From the NCBI GenBank assembly GCA_023382675.1, contig JAHDWN010000001.1:100335-164334 (forward strand): 64,000 nucleotides of DNA, given 5' to 3'. Origin of the DNA: Anaerolineae bacterium (GTDB lineage Bacteria; Chloroflexota; Anaerolineae; Aggregatilineales; Phototrophicaceae). The notes beneath the pieces are model-generated. The model did no database searches. It saw only the letters and a program-made list of their open reading frames with translations, and was not told the origin of the DNA. Of this stretch, positions 45,387 through 54,267 are shown one piece after another. The first letter of the stretch is position 1. The number at the start of each line of letters is the position of its first letter. A program made the position numbers and the translations under genes.

Positions 45387-45539
45387 GACTCCATCCCCAT
45401 TGTCAGACCTGACCTTTTGATTATAACCTGAGGCTGTAAAGACGTGGAAGTGTAATGACAATCACAATCAAAACTGAAAATCTTCCCAGTTCGTACACTA
45501 AACCAACATTACGATGATGTATAAGCAGATCGAGATTTT

Positions 45540-45545
45540 TATAAT
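45540..45545 (+). promoter_or_regulatory. Possible -10 element for the histidine kinase gene
   Basis: A perfect TATAAT 54 bases upstream of the kinase ATG. No good -35 was found 16-18 bases before it. Confidence 0.3.
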
Positions 45546-45599
45546 GAGAGTCATGCTGTATTCGAGTGTCATGTTTGTCGCTTTGGATAGGATAACTTC

Positions 45600-48107
45600 A
45601 TGACCGCTGGCTGGAGTATCCGCCGCCGCCTCGTATTACTCGTTATCTTCATCAGTAGCCTGATCATTGTGGCGACTGTCCTAATCATCCTGCAATCGAG
45701 CGGCACCACAATCCGCAGTCAGCGGCAAGCCATTCTCTACACAGAAGGTCGCGACATCGCCTTGCGCCTGGATGAGCAGATCCAACGCATGATCGAGCCG
45801 CCGCGTCTCCTGGCAAACATGCTTGCCGATCCGGCATTAACGCCGATCCCTGATCTCTGGCGTACTGCTAGCAACATCATGCTCGACTCGCCATGGATCG
45901 GGCGCATTGGGATGCTTCGCCCCTACCGAGACGGCTATCAGATCATTCAGTTTCGGCGTCCGTTTCCGTCAACCAAGATTGCACCCATGTCTAGAAATTA
46001 TGTGCAATCGATTGCGCCCGACTCATGGTATGCGCAGGCGTTGTCAGAAAGCGGCGTGCATTGGCACAGTGTCGTATCCAGCACAATGCCAAACGCAAGT
46101 CCATCGCGCTACGTCATCGCCATACCTATGCCCGGCAGTGGAAGCAGTGCATCTGGCCTGGTATGGATCGAGGTCATGGCTGCCAACATGCGCGAGGCCA
46201 TCCAGGGAATGCTGGCAACGACCGATAGCGACGCTTATCACCTCGTGCTGGATGGCGACCGTGTGATCGCAGCCTTTGGCCTGACACGCTCGATGGCGGA
46301 TCGCACCGGATTCGCTAGCGATGCACTCCTTAGCTCACCCGCTTTTTCTCAGTGGGTCGCAAACCTACCCAGCGACAGCTCCAGTTGGATCGACGCCAAC
46401 AATCCGTTCAACGTCGGTGACACCCGGGATTCATTCGTGACTTATCATGAACTGCCGACCAGTCACTGGCGTATGATCAGCGTTTTCTCGCCGACGGCGC
46501 TGCAGGAAGCCGGTGTTCAGGTCACGCTGTTCGTGTTGATCGTCGTGCTGGTAGGGCTGTTATTGTTGGGCATGGCGGTGCGCCGGGCGGTCAATTATCT
46601 TGTGTCGCAGCCGCTAATGGAAATCTCGCGCGCCGCCCAGGAAATCGGCAGTGGCGACATGCGCTATCACATCGCCAATGTCAGCCGGGGCGATGAAGTT
46701 GGCTCGCTGGCACGCGCGCTGGATGCGATGCAGCGCAACCTGGCAGATACCTACGGGCGACTGTCGTTGTATGGGCGCACGTTGGAACAGCGCGTCACAG
46801 AGCGCACAAGCGAACTGGACCTGGCGCGCCAATTCGCCCAGAACAATGCCTCGGAGATGCGCGCGTTATACGACGCATCCATCGATCTCGTCAGCGAGTA
46901 CCATCTCGACGTCATGCTGCAAAAGCTGGTCGGCTACGTTCGAACACTCTTGCGCGCCGATTATTGCAATGTCTGGCTGCTGAATGAGGATGGCCGCCAG
47001 CTTCGTCTGGTGGCAACCACACCGGAACACCGGCACATCGTTGGCATCGTCGTCCCTTCCACAGATGGCATTGCCGGGCGTGTCGTGCGCATCAAGAAAG
47101 GTATGACTATCGAAAACTATTCTACCTGGACAGGTAGAATCGGTTGGATCATGCCACAAATGCACCGGGCGGTGGGCGTTCCCCTGCTCTATTCCGGTAA
47201 CGCGATTGGCGCAGTGGTCGCCGGGCGTGGCGCGTTGGGAAGCCCGTTTGAAGAAGCTGACCAGCGTCTCCTGAACTTGCTGGCGAACGTGGTGTCGCCC
47301 ATTATCCGCAACGCACAGTTGTTTTCCCAGTTGGAGGAGACCAATCAACGCATCGAACTGGCGAATGACGTGAAGACGCGCTTTCTCGCCAGCATCACGC
47401 ATGAACTGCGCACGCCGCTCAATCTGGTCATTAACAACATGGATTTTATGCGCATCGGCATCTTTGGCGATGTCAATGACGAGCAGCGCGAGCGGATTGA
47501 CCAGACGATCCGCAGTGCCGAAGGCCTGCTGTATCTCATCAATGATCTGCTGGATGTGAGCAAAATCGAAGCCGGTGAGATGCAGTTGTTCATCCAACCA
47601 ACCGATGTTTACCCGGTGATCGTGGATACATTGGACGCAGCGATTGCGCTCATCCCAGAAAACAGCCCGGTCGCGCTCCTGGCGGACATACCGGAGACGC
47701 TGCCTCAAATTCCCATGGACGCACGGCGCATCCGGCAAGTGCTGCTCAACCTGCTGAGCAACGCCATCAAGTTCACGGAGCAGGGTGAGATTTGGCTGCG
47801 CGTGCGCGTGCTCAGGACCGCTCTCGAATTCAGCGTTTCGGACACAGGCTCAGGCATTCCACAATCGGAATTAGAGCGCATCTTCCAGCCGTTTGAGCGC
47901 GCCAGCCACGCCAAACAGATGGGCATTGAAGGTACAGGCCTTGGGCTGCCAATTTCGCGCTGGCTGGTGGAAGCCCATGGTGGCACTATGAGTGTCGAAA
48001 CACAAGTGGGTCAAGGCAGTGTCTTTAAGTTCAACATCCCCATCAAGCATGTAAGCAGCCCGACAGCAGTAGAGATAGAGGCTGCGACAATCGAAGAAAC
48101 AGGATAA
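45600..48107 (+). CDS. Membrane sensor histidine kinase (Cache-HAMP-GAF-HisKA-HATPase)
   Basis: 835 residues. Span 1 (about 12-32), an extracytoplasmic Cache-like sensor (about 35-300), span 2 (about 306-326), HAMP (about 330-380), a coiled coil, GAF (about 425-575), then HisKA with phosphate-accepting His601 in ITHELRTP, and HATPase_c with N, G1 (DTGSGIP) and G2 (GTGLGLP) boxes. The signal is unknown. Its partner is most likely the response regulator that follows 58 bases later. Confidence 0.92.
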   Translation: MTAGWSIRRRLVLLVIFISSLIIVATVLIILQSSGTTIRSQRQAILYTEGRDIALRLDEQIQRMIEPPRLLANMLADPALTPIPDLWRTASNIMLDSPWIGRIGMLRPYRDGYQIIQFRRPFPSTKIAPMSRNYVQSIAPDSWYAQALSESGVHWHSVVSSTMPNASPSRYVIAIPMPGSGSSASGLVWIEVMAANMREAIQGMLATTDSDAYHLVLDGDRVIAAFGLTRSMADRTGFASDALLSSPAFSQWVANLPSDSSSWIDANNPFNVGDTRDSFVTYHELPTSHWRMISVFSPTALQEAGVQVTLFVLIVVLVGLLLLGMAVRRAVNYLVSQPLMEISRAAQEIGSGDMRYHIANVSRGDEVGSLARALDAMQRNLADTYGRLSLYGRTLEQRVTERTSELDLARQFAQNNASEMRALYDASIDLVSEYHLDVMLQKLVGYVRTLLRADYCNVWLLNEDGRQLRLVATTPEHRHIVGIVVPSTDGIAGRVVRIKKGMTIENYSTWTGRIGWIMPQMHRAVGVPLLYSGNAIGAVVAGRGALGSPFEEADQRLLNLLANVVSPIIRNAQLFSQLEETNQRIELANDVKTRFLASITHELRTPLNLVINNMDFMRIGIFGDVNDEQRERIDQTIRSAEGLLYLINDLLDVSKIEAGEMQLFIQPTDVYPVIVDTLDAAIALIPENSPVALLADIPETLPQIPMDARRIRQVLLNLLSNAIKFTEQGEIWLRVRVLRTALEFSVSDTGSGIPQSELERIFQPFERASHAKQMGIEGTGLGLPISRWLVEAHGGTMSVETQVGQGSVFKFNIPIKHVSSPTAVEIEAATIEETG

Positions 48108-48165
48108 AATTGTCACCCTATGAGGATGAAATAAGTCTGCCGAGGATAGTCGAGAAGAACAGCGC

Positions 48166-48606
48166 ATGACTCTGAAATTTCCAACGTCTTCGCCCAGCGA
48201 TAACACCTTTCACAATGTTAGCGCCCTGGCGGTCGAAGATGATGCCGGTGGCATGGCGATTATTGGCGTCATGCTCCGCTACCTGGGGATCAAGGCCTAC
48301 ATCAATACCAGCGGCGAGGGGGTTATCGAGCTTGCCCGCGCGATGAATCCACGACCGACGCTGATCTTGATGGATCTGAATTTGCCCAAGACCAATGGCT
48401 ACGAAATCCTCAAACTGATCCGCAGCGATGACCTGCTTCAGAACACGATTGTCATTGCTGTAACCGCGCAGGACGCGGACACAGAAATCCCCAAGTGCAA
48501 GGCAGCAGGTTTCGACGGTTTCATCGGCAAACCTCTCAGCCGTTCGCGCTTCCCACGCCAACTTCGCAGGATCTTAAATCACGAGCCGGTGTGGGAGACA
48601 TACTAG
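48166..48606 (+). CDS. Single-domain response regulator
   Basis: 146-residue receiver with no output domain. Acidic pocket EDD at 24-26, phosphoacceptor Asp70 in LILMDLNLPK, threonine in AVTAQD and lysine in IGKPL. It has an atypical N-terminal lead of about 20 residues. Probable target of the kinase just upstream; acts by binding a partner protein. Confidence 0.9.
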   Translation: MTLKFPTSSPSDNTFHNVSALAVEDDAGGMAIIGVMLRYLGIKAYINTSGEGVIELARAMNPRPTLILMDLNLPKTNGYEILKLIRSDDLLQNTIVIAVTAQDADTEIPKCKAAGFDGFIGKPLSRSRFPRQLRRILNHEPVWETY

Positions 48607-48607
48607 G

Positions 48608-49438
48608 CTAATCAGACAGCACGTAGCATGGATTCGTGAGTGTACCGACGCTGCTGACGCTGACCGCTACGACATCGCCGTCTTTCATGAACACCTGGGG
48701 TGTGCGCCCTTCGCCGACGCCTTCAGGCGTCCCCGTCAGAATCACATCGCCCGGTTCGAGTGTAAACATGCGCGAGATATAGGCGACGAGCACAGGCACG
48801 GTGAAAACCATGTCATGGGTGTTGCTGTCTTGCATGAGATCGCCATTGAGCGTCGTGCGCACGGCCAGATTTTGCGGATCGGGAATCTCATCGTGGGTGA
48901 CGACAGCCGGCCCCAGCGGACAGAATGTGTCCAGCCCTTTGCCGCGCGTCCACTGGCCGTCGGTGCGCAGTTGTAGATCGCGCGCACTGACATCATTGGC
49001 GACGGTATAGCCGAAGATGTGCTCAAAAGCAGCGGCTTCTGGCACATCCTTGCTCCGCTTTCCAATGACGACGGCCAGCTCCGCTTCCCAATCGACCTGA
49101 GTTGTGATCGATTCGCGCCACGTGATCGCATCCCCCTGCCCGATAACAGCGCTGGGAAGCTTGGCAAACAGCAGTGGCGCTTGTGGCACGGCTGAGCCGG
49201 TTTCTTTCGCGTGAGCGGCGTAGTTCCTGCCGACGGCGATGATCTTGCCCGGCAGCAGCGGCGCTTCCAGCTTGACGCTGTCAAGCGCGTAGGTCTCACC
49301 TGTGCGTGATGGCTGCGCCCCGGCGCGAATCAGCGCGAGCAGCGTGTCATCCCAAGCGAGCGCGTAGATAGTGTCGTTCTCAAGCACGCCAACGCGCGTT
49401 TGCGTCTGGTGAGTAAAGGTGACAAAACGCAAAGTCAT
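48608..49438 (-). CDS. Fumarylacetoacetate hydrolase family protein
   Basis: 276 residues from the ATG at 49438 (MTLRFVTFTHQT), preceded by AAAGG; a longer frame to 49498 is not supported. FAH-family fold with IAVGRNYAAHAKETG, VDWEAELAVVIGK, NDVSARDLQLR and the C-terminal GDVILTGTPEGVG. Members hydrolyse or decarboxylate acyl-pyruvates and related C-C bonds with Mg/Mn. Which substrate cannot be told. Convergent with the response regulator (one base apart). Confidence 0.9.
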   Translation of the reverse strand: MTLRFVTFTHQTQTRVGVLENDTIYALAWDDTLLALIRAGAQPSRTGETYALDSVKLEAPLLPGKIIAVGRNYAAHAKETGSAVPQAPLLFAKLPSAVIGQGDAITWRESITTQVDWEAELAVVIGKRSKDVPEAAAFEHIFGYTVANDVSARDLQLRTDGQWTRGKGLDTFCPLGPAVVTHDEIPDPQNLAVRTTLNGDLMQDSNTHDMVFTVPVLVAYISRMFTLEPGDVILTGTPEGVGEGRTPQVFMKDGDVVAVSVSSVGTLTNPCYVLSD

Positions 49439-49553
49439 TTGCCTTTCTGACGCAATTCTCATGATGTTTGTGACGAAATAGTATAGCCAGTCTGTCACCT
49501 TTTGGCGGCAAATTGGCTCTATTCTAAAGCAGCGTGTTCTGGGAGCGGCAAAG

Positions 49554-50240
49554 ATGGACTACGAGCAACTGGTGTTCATAGTGCAGGAATCCAGTGGAGA
49601 GGCGGCAGAAGAAGCCTTCGCAGGCTTGATCGACCGTTTCTGGAATGCCGCAGTGAGTTGGGCATTCGTTTGCCTTGGTGATCTCGATCATGCACAGGAC
49701 GCGGCACAAGAAGCATTTATCAGCGCTTATTGCCAACTAGCGACCCTGCGCGACCCCAAAGCCTTTCCAGCCTGGCTGCGCCGGTTGGTGATCACGCAGG
49801 CTTCTCGCAGCTCGAGGCAACAGACCGTGCCCGCGCAAAGCCTGAATGAAGAAGCGGTGGCCTCCGACGACGATGACCCGGCCAAAATCATCGAGACGGA
49901 AATCCAGCAGAGCGGTGTTCGAGAGGCCGTGCGCGCCCTGCCCGATCACGAGCGTTCAGTCACCGAACTGTTTTACCTGGATGGCTACTCGCAGCAGGAG
50001 ATCGCCGAAACGCTGGCGCTGCCGCTCACCACGGTCAAGAAACGTCTGCAATATGCCCGTGAGCGTCTGCGCGGTTCACCCCAGTTGATCGACCAGATCG
50101 TCAACCAGGTAGGCGTGTACGGCACGCTGCCAGATGAATGGCTGTCCGACTGGGAGCGCATGTTCGAGATCGAAGCAACAGAGGAGTGGGCTATGCCGGT
50201 AGGCATTATCGGTATCACCCATTTCATCCCGAATTCTTGA
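49554..50240 (+). CDS. RNA polymerase sigma factor, ECF-like
   Basis: 228 residues. Sigma region 2 (about 20-80; DLDHAQDAAQEAFISAY, LRDPKAFPAWLRRLV) and region 4 (about 122-175; LPDHERSVTELFYLDGYSQQEIAETL...TTVKKRLQYARERLR). About 50 further residues follow region 4 and could be a small regulatory tail. No anti-sigma gene lies beside it; clpP follows after 28 bases. Confidence 0.88.
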   Translation: MDYEQLVFIVQESSGEAAEEAFAGLIDRFWNAAVSWAFVCLGDLDHAQDAAQEAFISAYCQLATLRDPKAFPAWLRRLVITQASRSSRQQTVPAQSLNEEAVASDDDDPAKIIETEIQQSGVREAVRALPDHERSVTELFYLDGYSQQEIAETLALPLTTVKKRLQYARERLRGSPQLIDQIVNQVGVYGTLPDEWLSDWERMFEIEATEEWAMPVGIIGITHFIPNS

Positions 50241-50268
50241 GAGTCAAATCATAGACAGGCGGTTAATC

Positions 50269-50895
50269 GTGAGCTACACAGTCCCCATGGTGATCGAGCG
50301 CGGCGCTCATGGCGAGCGCGCTTACGACATCTATTCACTGCTGCTCAAAGAGCGCGTGATCATGCTCGGTACGCCGATCAATTCTGATACGGCGAACCTG
50401 ATCGTGGCGCAGCTACTATTCCTGGATCGCGAAGATCGCGATCAGCCGATCCAGCTCTACGTCAATTCTCCGGGCGGCGAAGTCTACGCGGGGATGGCGA
50501 TCTATGACACTATGTCGCAGATCAGCGCTCCGGTTGCTACTACCTCGGTCGGGTTTACCGCGAGCTTCGGCACCATCGTGCTAACAGGCGGAACGCGCGG
50601 AATGCGCGGCGCGCTGCCGAACGCGACCATCCACATGCACCAGCCCCTCGGCGGCGTTCAGGGACAGGCTACGGAAATCGTGAACTATGCCAGAGAAACC
50701 CAGCGCATCAAAGATCGCCTGCTCGACATTCTTGCAGAGCGAACACAGCAGCCGCGCGACAAGATCGAGCATGACATCGAGCGCGACACCTATCTATCGC
50801 CATCCCAGGCTGTGGCATATGGACTGATCGACCGCGTTGTCGATCCACAGCTTGTGAAGAAGAACGGCCATTATCCCAACGGACACAGCGGCTAA
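50269..50895 (+). CDS. clpP: ATP-dependent Clp protease proteolytic subunit
   Basis: 208-residue ClpP with GTG start (AGGCGG upstream). Catalytic triad Ser99 (TASFG), His124 (HMHQP) and Asp173 (ERDTYLSPSQA) is complete. Forms the 14-mer chamber used by ClpX or ClpA/C, none of which is adjacent. Its stop overlaps the stop of the opposing gene by four bases. Confidence 0.97.
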   Translation: MSYTVPMVIERGAHGERAYDIYSLLLKERVIMLGTPINSDTANLIVAQLLFLDREDRDQPIQLYVNSPGGEVYAGMAIYDTMSQISAPVATTSVGFTASFGTIVLTGGTRGMRGALPNATIHMHQPLGGVQGQATEIVNYARETQRIKDRLLDILAERTQQPRDKIEHDIERDTYLSPSQAVAYGLIDRVVDPQLVKKNGHYPNGHSG

Positions 50896-52730
50896 CGGCG
50901 TTCCAGGTGGGCGGCAGCCAGCTTCCCCCATAACGTCGCAGGAAAATCACTCCAGAGCGCATAGTATTCGCTGCGGGCCAATGCTCTCTGGCCGGTGATG
51001 TCGTACAAGAGGGCGCGCACAAACGTGAAATCCGGCGCGGTGATAGCCCCTGGTTGATCGCGCAAGGTGTTGTCAATCGCCAGGAGTGCCCCCGAAAGAT
51101 CGCCCCGGAACAAAGCATCGACAGCCGTCGGCGGCACACTCAGGACGCGAACGCTGCGAGCCTCCTGGGCATACCCCGGCGGCGGCTCGATTTGTTCTGC
51201 TCGATAGGTATCGCTGTCCAGCGGCGCGAAAGCCCACCAGCGCGCCCCGGCCAGATCGAAGCGTACTGCCTGCCGGTCAAAGCGCCCCACCTGGCTAATC
51301 GTCACCTGGTCGCTCACGCGAATGCCCATGGCCGCAAGCTGTTCTGCAATCGGCGTGTCCTGGCGAAGTGGATTTTCTTCGAACAGACGCGTCAACACCT
51401 GGTCAACGTCGCACAAAGCCGTCTCCGGTGATGCTGCAGCACGCACGACGGCAGCGCAGATCTGCGCAGGCGTGGCATCACTCGCCAGGGCATCGCGCAG
51501 TGCAGCAGCCTGTCGCGTCAAGTCGGGATCGTCGCTATCGGCTGCCAGGCCAGCAGCCACCTCCAACTGACCATCCAGCGCGTAAAGCACTGCCAGCGCC
51601 AGACGCGCACGTGGCGCAACGGGATCATCGGCGAGCGCTGACAACAGGTTTTCGACAACGGAAATCGCCTCAGCCGGTGCTTGACCGAAAAACGGCTCGG
51701 CACGATAAAGCGCGCAAGCGAGCGTCCTCTGGTCGGCAAACCCACCACCATCAGATATTGGGCGAAAGAAATTGGACGCAAACTGCCACTGCACGGGCTG
51801 CTCGCTCAGGCACTGCCAGCGTGGGGACTCCAGGCGCAGTATAGGAGTCATAAAGCGCCCGGAACCTGGCTGAATATCTTCGACATCGTCCACCAGAGCG
51901 GTGATGCCGGGTAAGACGAGATCTGTCACCAGATCGCCGCGCCAGCCAAAGACGTACAACCACCGATTCAGATCACCGGTGTCAATCAATAGAATGAGAT
52001 CGTCTGTGCCATCACCGGTGATGTCGCCCATGAACGGCGCGGTTATGTCTCCCGCGGGCACAGCCGGAAAATCTGCGTCAAAGACGCGATAGGCACCGGA
52101 AGCTGTACTGCTGACAAAAACATAGTCTTCATAGCGGAGGTCGCTGAAGCCGCCAGCATTTGCAGGAAATAGGCTGTGGACAATCGCATCTCCCGGCGGG
52201 CGATTGTCAAGGTTCGCGGGTCTGACCTCAAAGCGCCAGCCATCCCCCTCGTACACGCCCTCGACAGTCAGTGATGGCATGACTGTCGAAAACACATCTT
52301 CCAGATGGCGCCGGGCAACCGTGCGCATGTCGATACTGCCGGGCGGCGCAGACAGCATCGCATTCAAAAGCTGCGCGCGATCTTGCACGGCATGGGGTGC
52401 GCCAGGGAAACGACGCTCAAGCTCAAACTGAGTCAGGCGGATGGCAAGCTGCCCGTCAAGATCGCCCTGCCGCAGCGTGCGCGCTTGCTGTGCCAGTTGT
52501 TCGACCAGCCCCGGTTCGCTCCAAAGACGCAGGGCATAGTTTTCAAGCGGCGCATCCGGCGTCACGGGAACGGGCACAGGCGGGCGTGGGGTATTGGTCG
52601 CCAGAACCCGTGGCGTGTTCGTTGCTAATGGGATGTCTTGCGCCAATATGGGTGTGCGCACGCCCAACAAAGCGACCGCAATTGTCAGAACAATCAAGGC
52701 TAAGATGCCGGGAACCATACGATTCCGCAT
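50892..52730 (-). CDS. Exported protein of unknown function with Thr/Pro-rich linker and FG-GAP-like motif
   Basis: About 612 residues from ATG 52730 (or 52733; AGGGGG just upstream). The N-terminal hydrophobic segment with a basic start (MRNRMVPGILALIVLTIAVALLG) is a signal peptide or anchor, followed by a Thr/Asn/Pro linker (TNTPRVLATNTPRPP). Middle: a DITGDGTDDLILL motif typical of FG-GAP/VCBS calcium-binding repeats. The rest looks like helical repeats. I do not recognise the family. Confidence 0.75.
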   Translation of the reverse strand: MRNRMVPGILALIVLTIAVALLGVRTPILAQDIPLATNTPRVLATNTPRPPVPVPVTPDAPLENYALRLWSEPGLVEQLAQQARTLRQGDLDGQLAIRLTQFELERRFPGAPHAVQDRAQLLNAMLSAPPGSIDMRTVARRHLEDVFSTVMPSLTVEGVYEGDGWRFEVRPANLDNRPPGDAIVHSLFPANAGGFSDLRYEDYVFVSSTASGAYRVFDADFPAVPAGDITAPFMGDITGDGTDDLILLIDTGDLNRWLYVFGWRGDLVTDLVLPGITALVDDVEDIQPGSGRFMTPILRLESPRWQCLSEQPVQWQFASNFFRPISDGGGFADQRTLACALYRAEPFFGQAPAEAISVVENLLSALADDPVAPRARLALAVLYALDGQLEVAAGLAADSDDPDLTRQAAALRDALASDATPAQICAAVVRAAASPETALCDVDQVLTRLFEENPLRQDTPIAEQLAAMGIRVSDQVTISQVGRFDRQAVRFDLAGARWWAFAPLDSDTYRAEQIEPPPGYAQEARSVRVLSVPPTAVDALFRGDLSGALLAIDNTLRDQPGAITAPDFTFVRALLYDITGQRALARSEYYALWSDFPATLWGKLAAAHLERR

Positions 52731-52799
52731 CATATCCCCCTCAAAGTGCAATCTTCACACGATCAATGAGGGAAATATGCCACGAAATACACCGCCGTG

Positions 52800-53675
52800 C
52801 TACTTGCACGCTTTTCCAGGGTGAGATCGCTGCATGTGTGCGTGATAATCGCGGATGAACCCGCCTGAATCGCTGGCGATCAGGACACCGCTCAGCTTGT
52901 TGATTACTAACTCGCCCTGCAAGGTGATCACCCGGCTGACCTGATCGTACATGGCTTCCATCAGCGCATCCCAGGTGATGTCCGGCGGCAGCATCTTTTC
53001 GCGGATCGAGCGCAGGCTTTGCAGATAAGCCATGACTGGGTCGATCTCTGGGAAAACCAACGCGCTGGGCAGATCATGGCGGACGACGGCAAAGAAATGC
53101 CGCGCCAGACGACGAACGCCATTTTCGAGGGTAAAGGGTTCGTGAGGCGGCAACAGATAGGGGCTGTTCGGGCGAACGTGTGTGCTCAGGAGAAGTAATG
53201 CACGTCGGAACAGCGCCTGAAATTCCGGCATCGTTTGAATGCTGTTCGTCGCGGTCAACAAGACGCCATCGGGATGGAGCACCCGTTTGAATTCGACAAT
53301 TGCCTGCTCAATGTCCTGGACATGAAATAACATGTGATTCGCCATGACGACGTCAACCGATGCCTCCGCAAACGGAAGGTGTTGAGCATCGCAAACGATG
53401 CGATAATCCTGAGCTTCATGCCGAGCCAAAACGCCGTAGGAAAAATCAGTCGCAATGTACTCAATGGCCGGATAGCGTTTCCGGATCACACGGTAATAGC
53501 TGCCGCTGCCAGAGCCTACATCCAGCACCCGTTTTTGCCCCACCAGGCCGCCACGTTCAAGCACCCAGGCTGCAAAATCCACGTTGGGAATCGAGTATTG
53601 CTCATGGATTTCTTGACGCACGCGCAAATGGCGATCATCGGCATATTGCTGCCGAAGCTCATCGACATCATTCAC
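52800..53675 (-). CDS. Class I SAM-dependent methyltransferase
   Basis: 291 residues with GTG start. Motif I is VLDVGSGSGSYYRVI (about 50-64); the acidic residue of motif II is in YIATDFSYG, and ANHMLFHV and LKRVLHPDGVLL-like strands follow. Methyltransf_11-type fold; substrate unknown. Divergent from the DUF5519 gene, with shared promoter region and palindromic repeats. Confidence 0.85.
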   Translation of the reverse strand: MNDVDELRQQYADDRHLRVRQEIHEQYSIPNVDFAAWVLERGGLVGQKRVLDVGSGSGSYYRVIRKRYPAIEYIATDFSYGVLARHEAQDYRIVCDAQHLPFAEASVDVVMANHMLFHVQDIEQAIVEFKRVLHPDGVLLTATNSIQTMPEFQALFRRALLLLSTHVRPNSPYLLPPHEPFTLENGVRRLARHFFAVVRHDLPSALVFPEIDPVMAYLQSLRSIREKMLPPDITWDALMEAMYDQVSRVITLQGELVINKLSGVLIASDSGGFIRDYHAHMQRSHPGKACK

Positions 53676-53725
53676 GTTACACGAAACCTCTCAGGCGTAA
53701 TTACGGGTGGTAAAACTATCTAATC

Positions 53726-53754
53726 ACTATAACGGGTATTGACGGATATTTCAT
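53726..53754 (-). promoter_or_regulatory. Promoter of the methyltransferase gene
   Basis: On the minus strand ATGAAA (53749-53754) and TATAGT (53726-53731) are 17 bases apart; 4/6 and 5/6. The start would be near 53720, 45 bases before the gene. Confidence 0.45.
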
Positions 53755-53767
53755 GTGCGGATTTCAT
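53739..53767 (+). promoter_or_regulatory. Promoter of the DUF5519 gene, overlapped by a palindrome
   Basis: TTGACG (53739-53744) and TTTCAT (53762-53767) are 17 bases apart. The -10 lies inside the palindrome TTTCATGAAA, so a DNA-binding protein there would block it. Confidence 0.45.
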
Positions 53768-53805
53768 GAAAGATCCGCTAGAAACTATCTTTTATGAAAG
53801 ATCTG
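53762..53805. repeat. Repeated operator-like motif TTTYATGAAAGATCYG
   Basis: Copies at 53762-53777 and 53790-53805 differ at two pyrimidine positions, 28 bases start to start. The first includes a perfect 10-base palindrome and lies within a larger inverted repeat (GCGGAT 53757-53762 with ATCCGC 53773-53778). A second repeated word, AAACTATCT, occurs at 53713 and 53782. Confidence 0.5.
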
Positions 53806-53859
53806 AGGGGATGCCAGTATCGAATGAGAAGATAGTCATACGTAAATGAGATTGTGAGC

Positions 53860-54267
53860 ATGACTCCTGAGATCGAGGCTCTGGCTGCCCAGGTGAGCAC
53901 ATGGGACGGCGTCAAGGCAGCGCCCCATCGCTTTGGTGGCGTCGAGTTCAAGTTGGGAAACGTCGAGATCGGTCATATACACAGCAATGGCCTGGTTGAC
54001 GTGCCGCTGACGCGCAAACTGCGGACGGCGCTCGTGAATGAGGGCGAAGCGCTCCCCCATCATCTGCTGCCAGACACCGGCTGGATCAGTTTCTACATCC
54101 GCCAGCCGGACGATAGCGAAAAAGCTGCGCGGCTGCTGCGTCTCTCCTACCTTCACAAATACGCTCGCCGCAATCGCCAATTCGATGTGGCGGCAGAATT
54201 TGAGCTGCTTGGCTACGGCGCACAAGTACGCACAGCATTCCTCGAACAAACAGCCAACCGCACCTGA
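53860..54267 (+). CDS. DUF5519 (luciferase-domain-like) family protein
   Basis: 135 residues from the ATG at 53860 (a GTG at 53854 is also in frame). The sequence GHIHSNGLVDVPLTRKLRTAL, the HHLLPDTGW segment and the end part match what I know of the small DUF5519/luciferase-domain family. The biochemical role is not established. No signal or membrane segment. Its end abuts the opposite-strand secreted protein. Confidence 0.75.
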   Translation: MTPEIEALAAQVSTWDGVKAAPHRFGGVEFKLGNVEIGHIHSNGLVDVPLTRKLRTALVNEGEALPHHLLPDTGWISFYIRQPDDSEKAARLLRLSYLHKYARRNRQFDVAAEFELLGYGAQVRTAFLEQTANRT

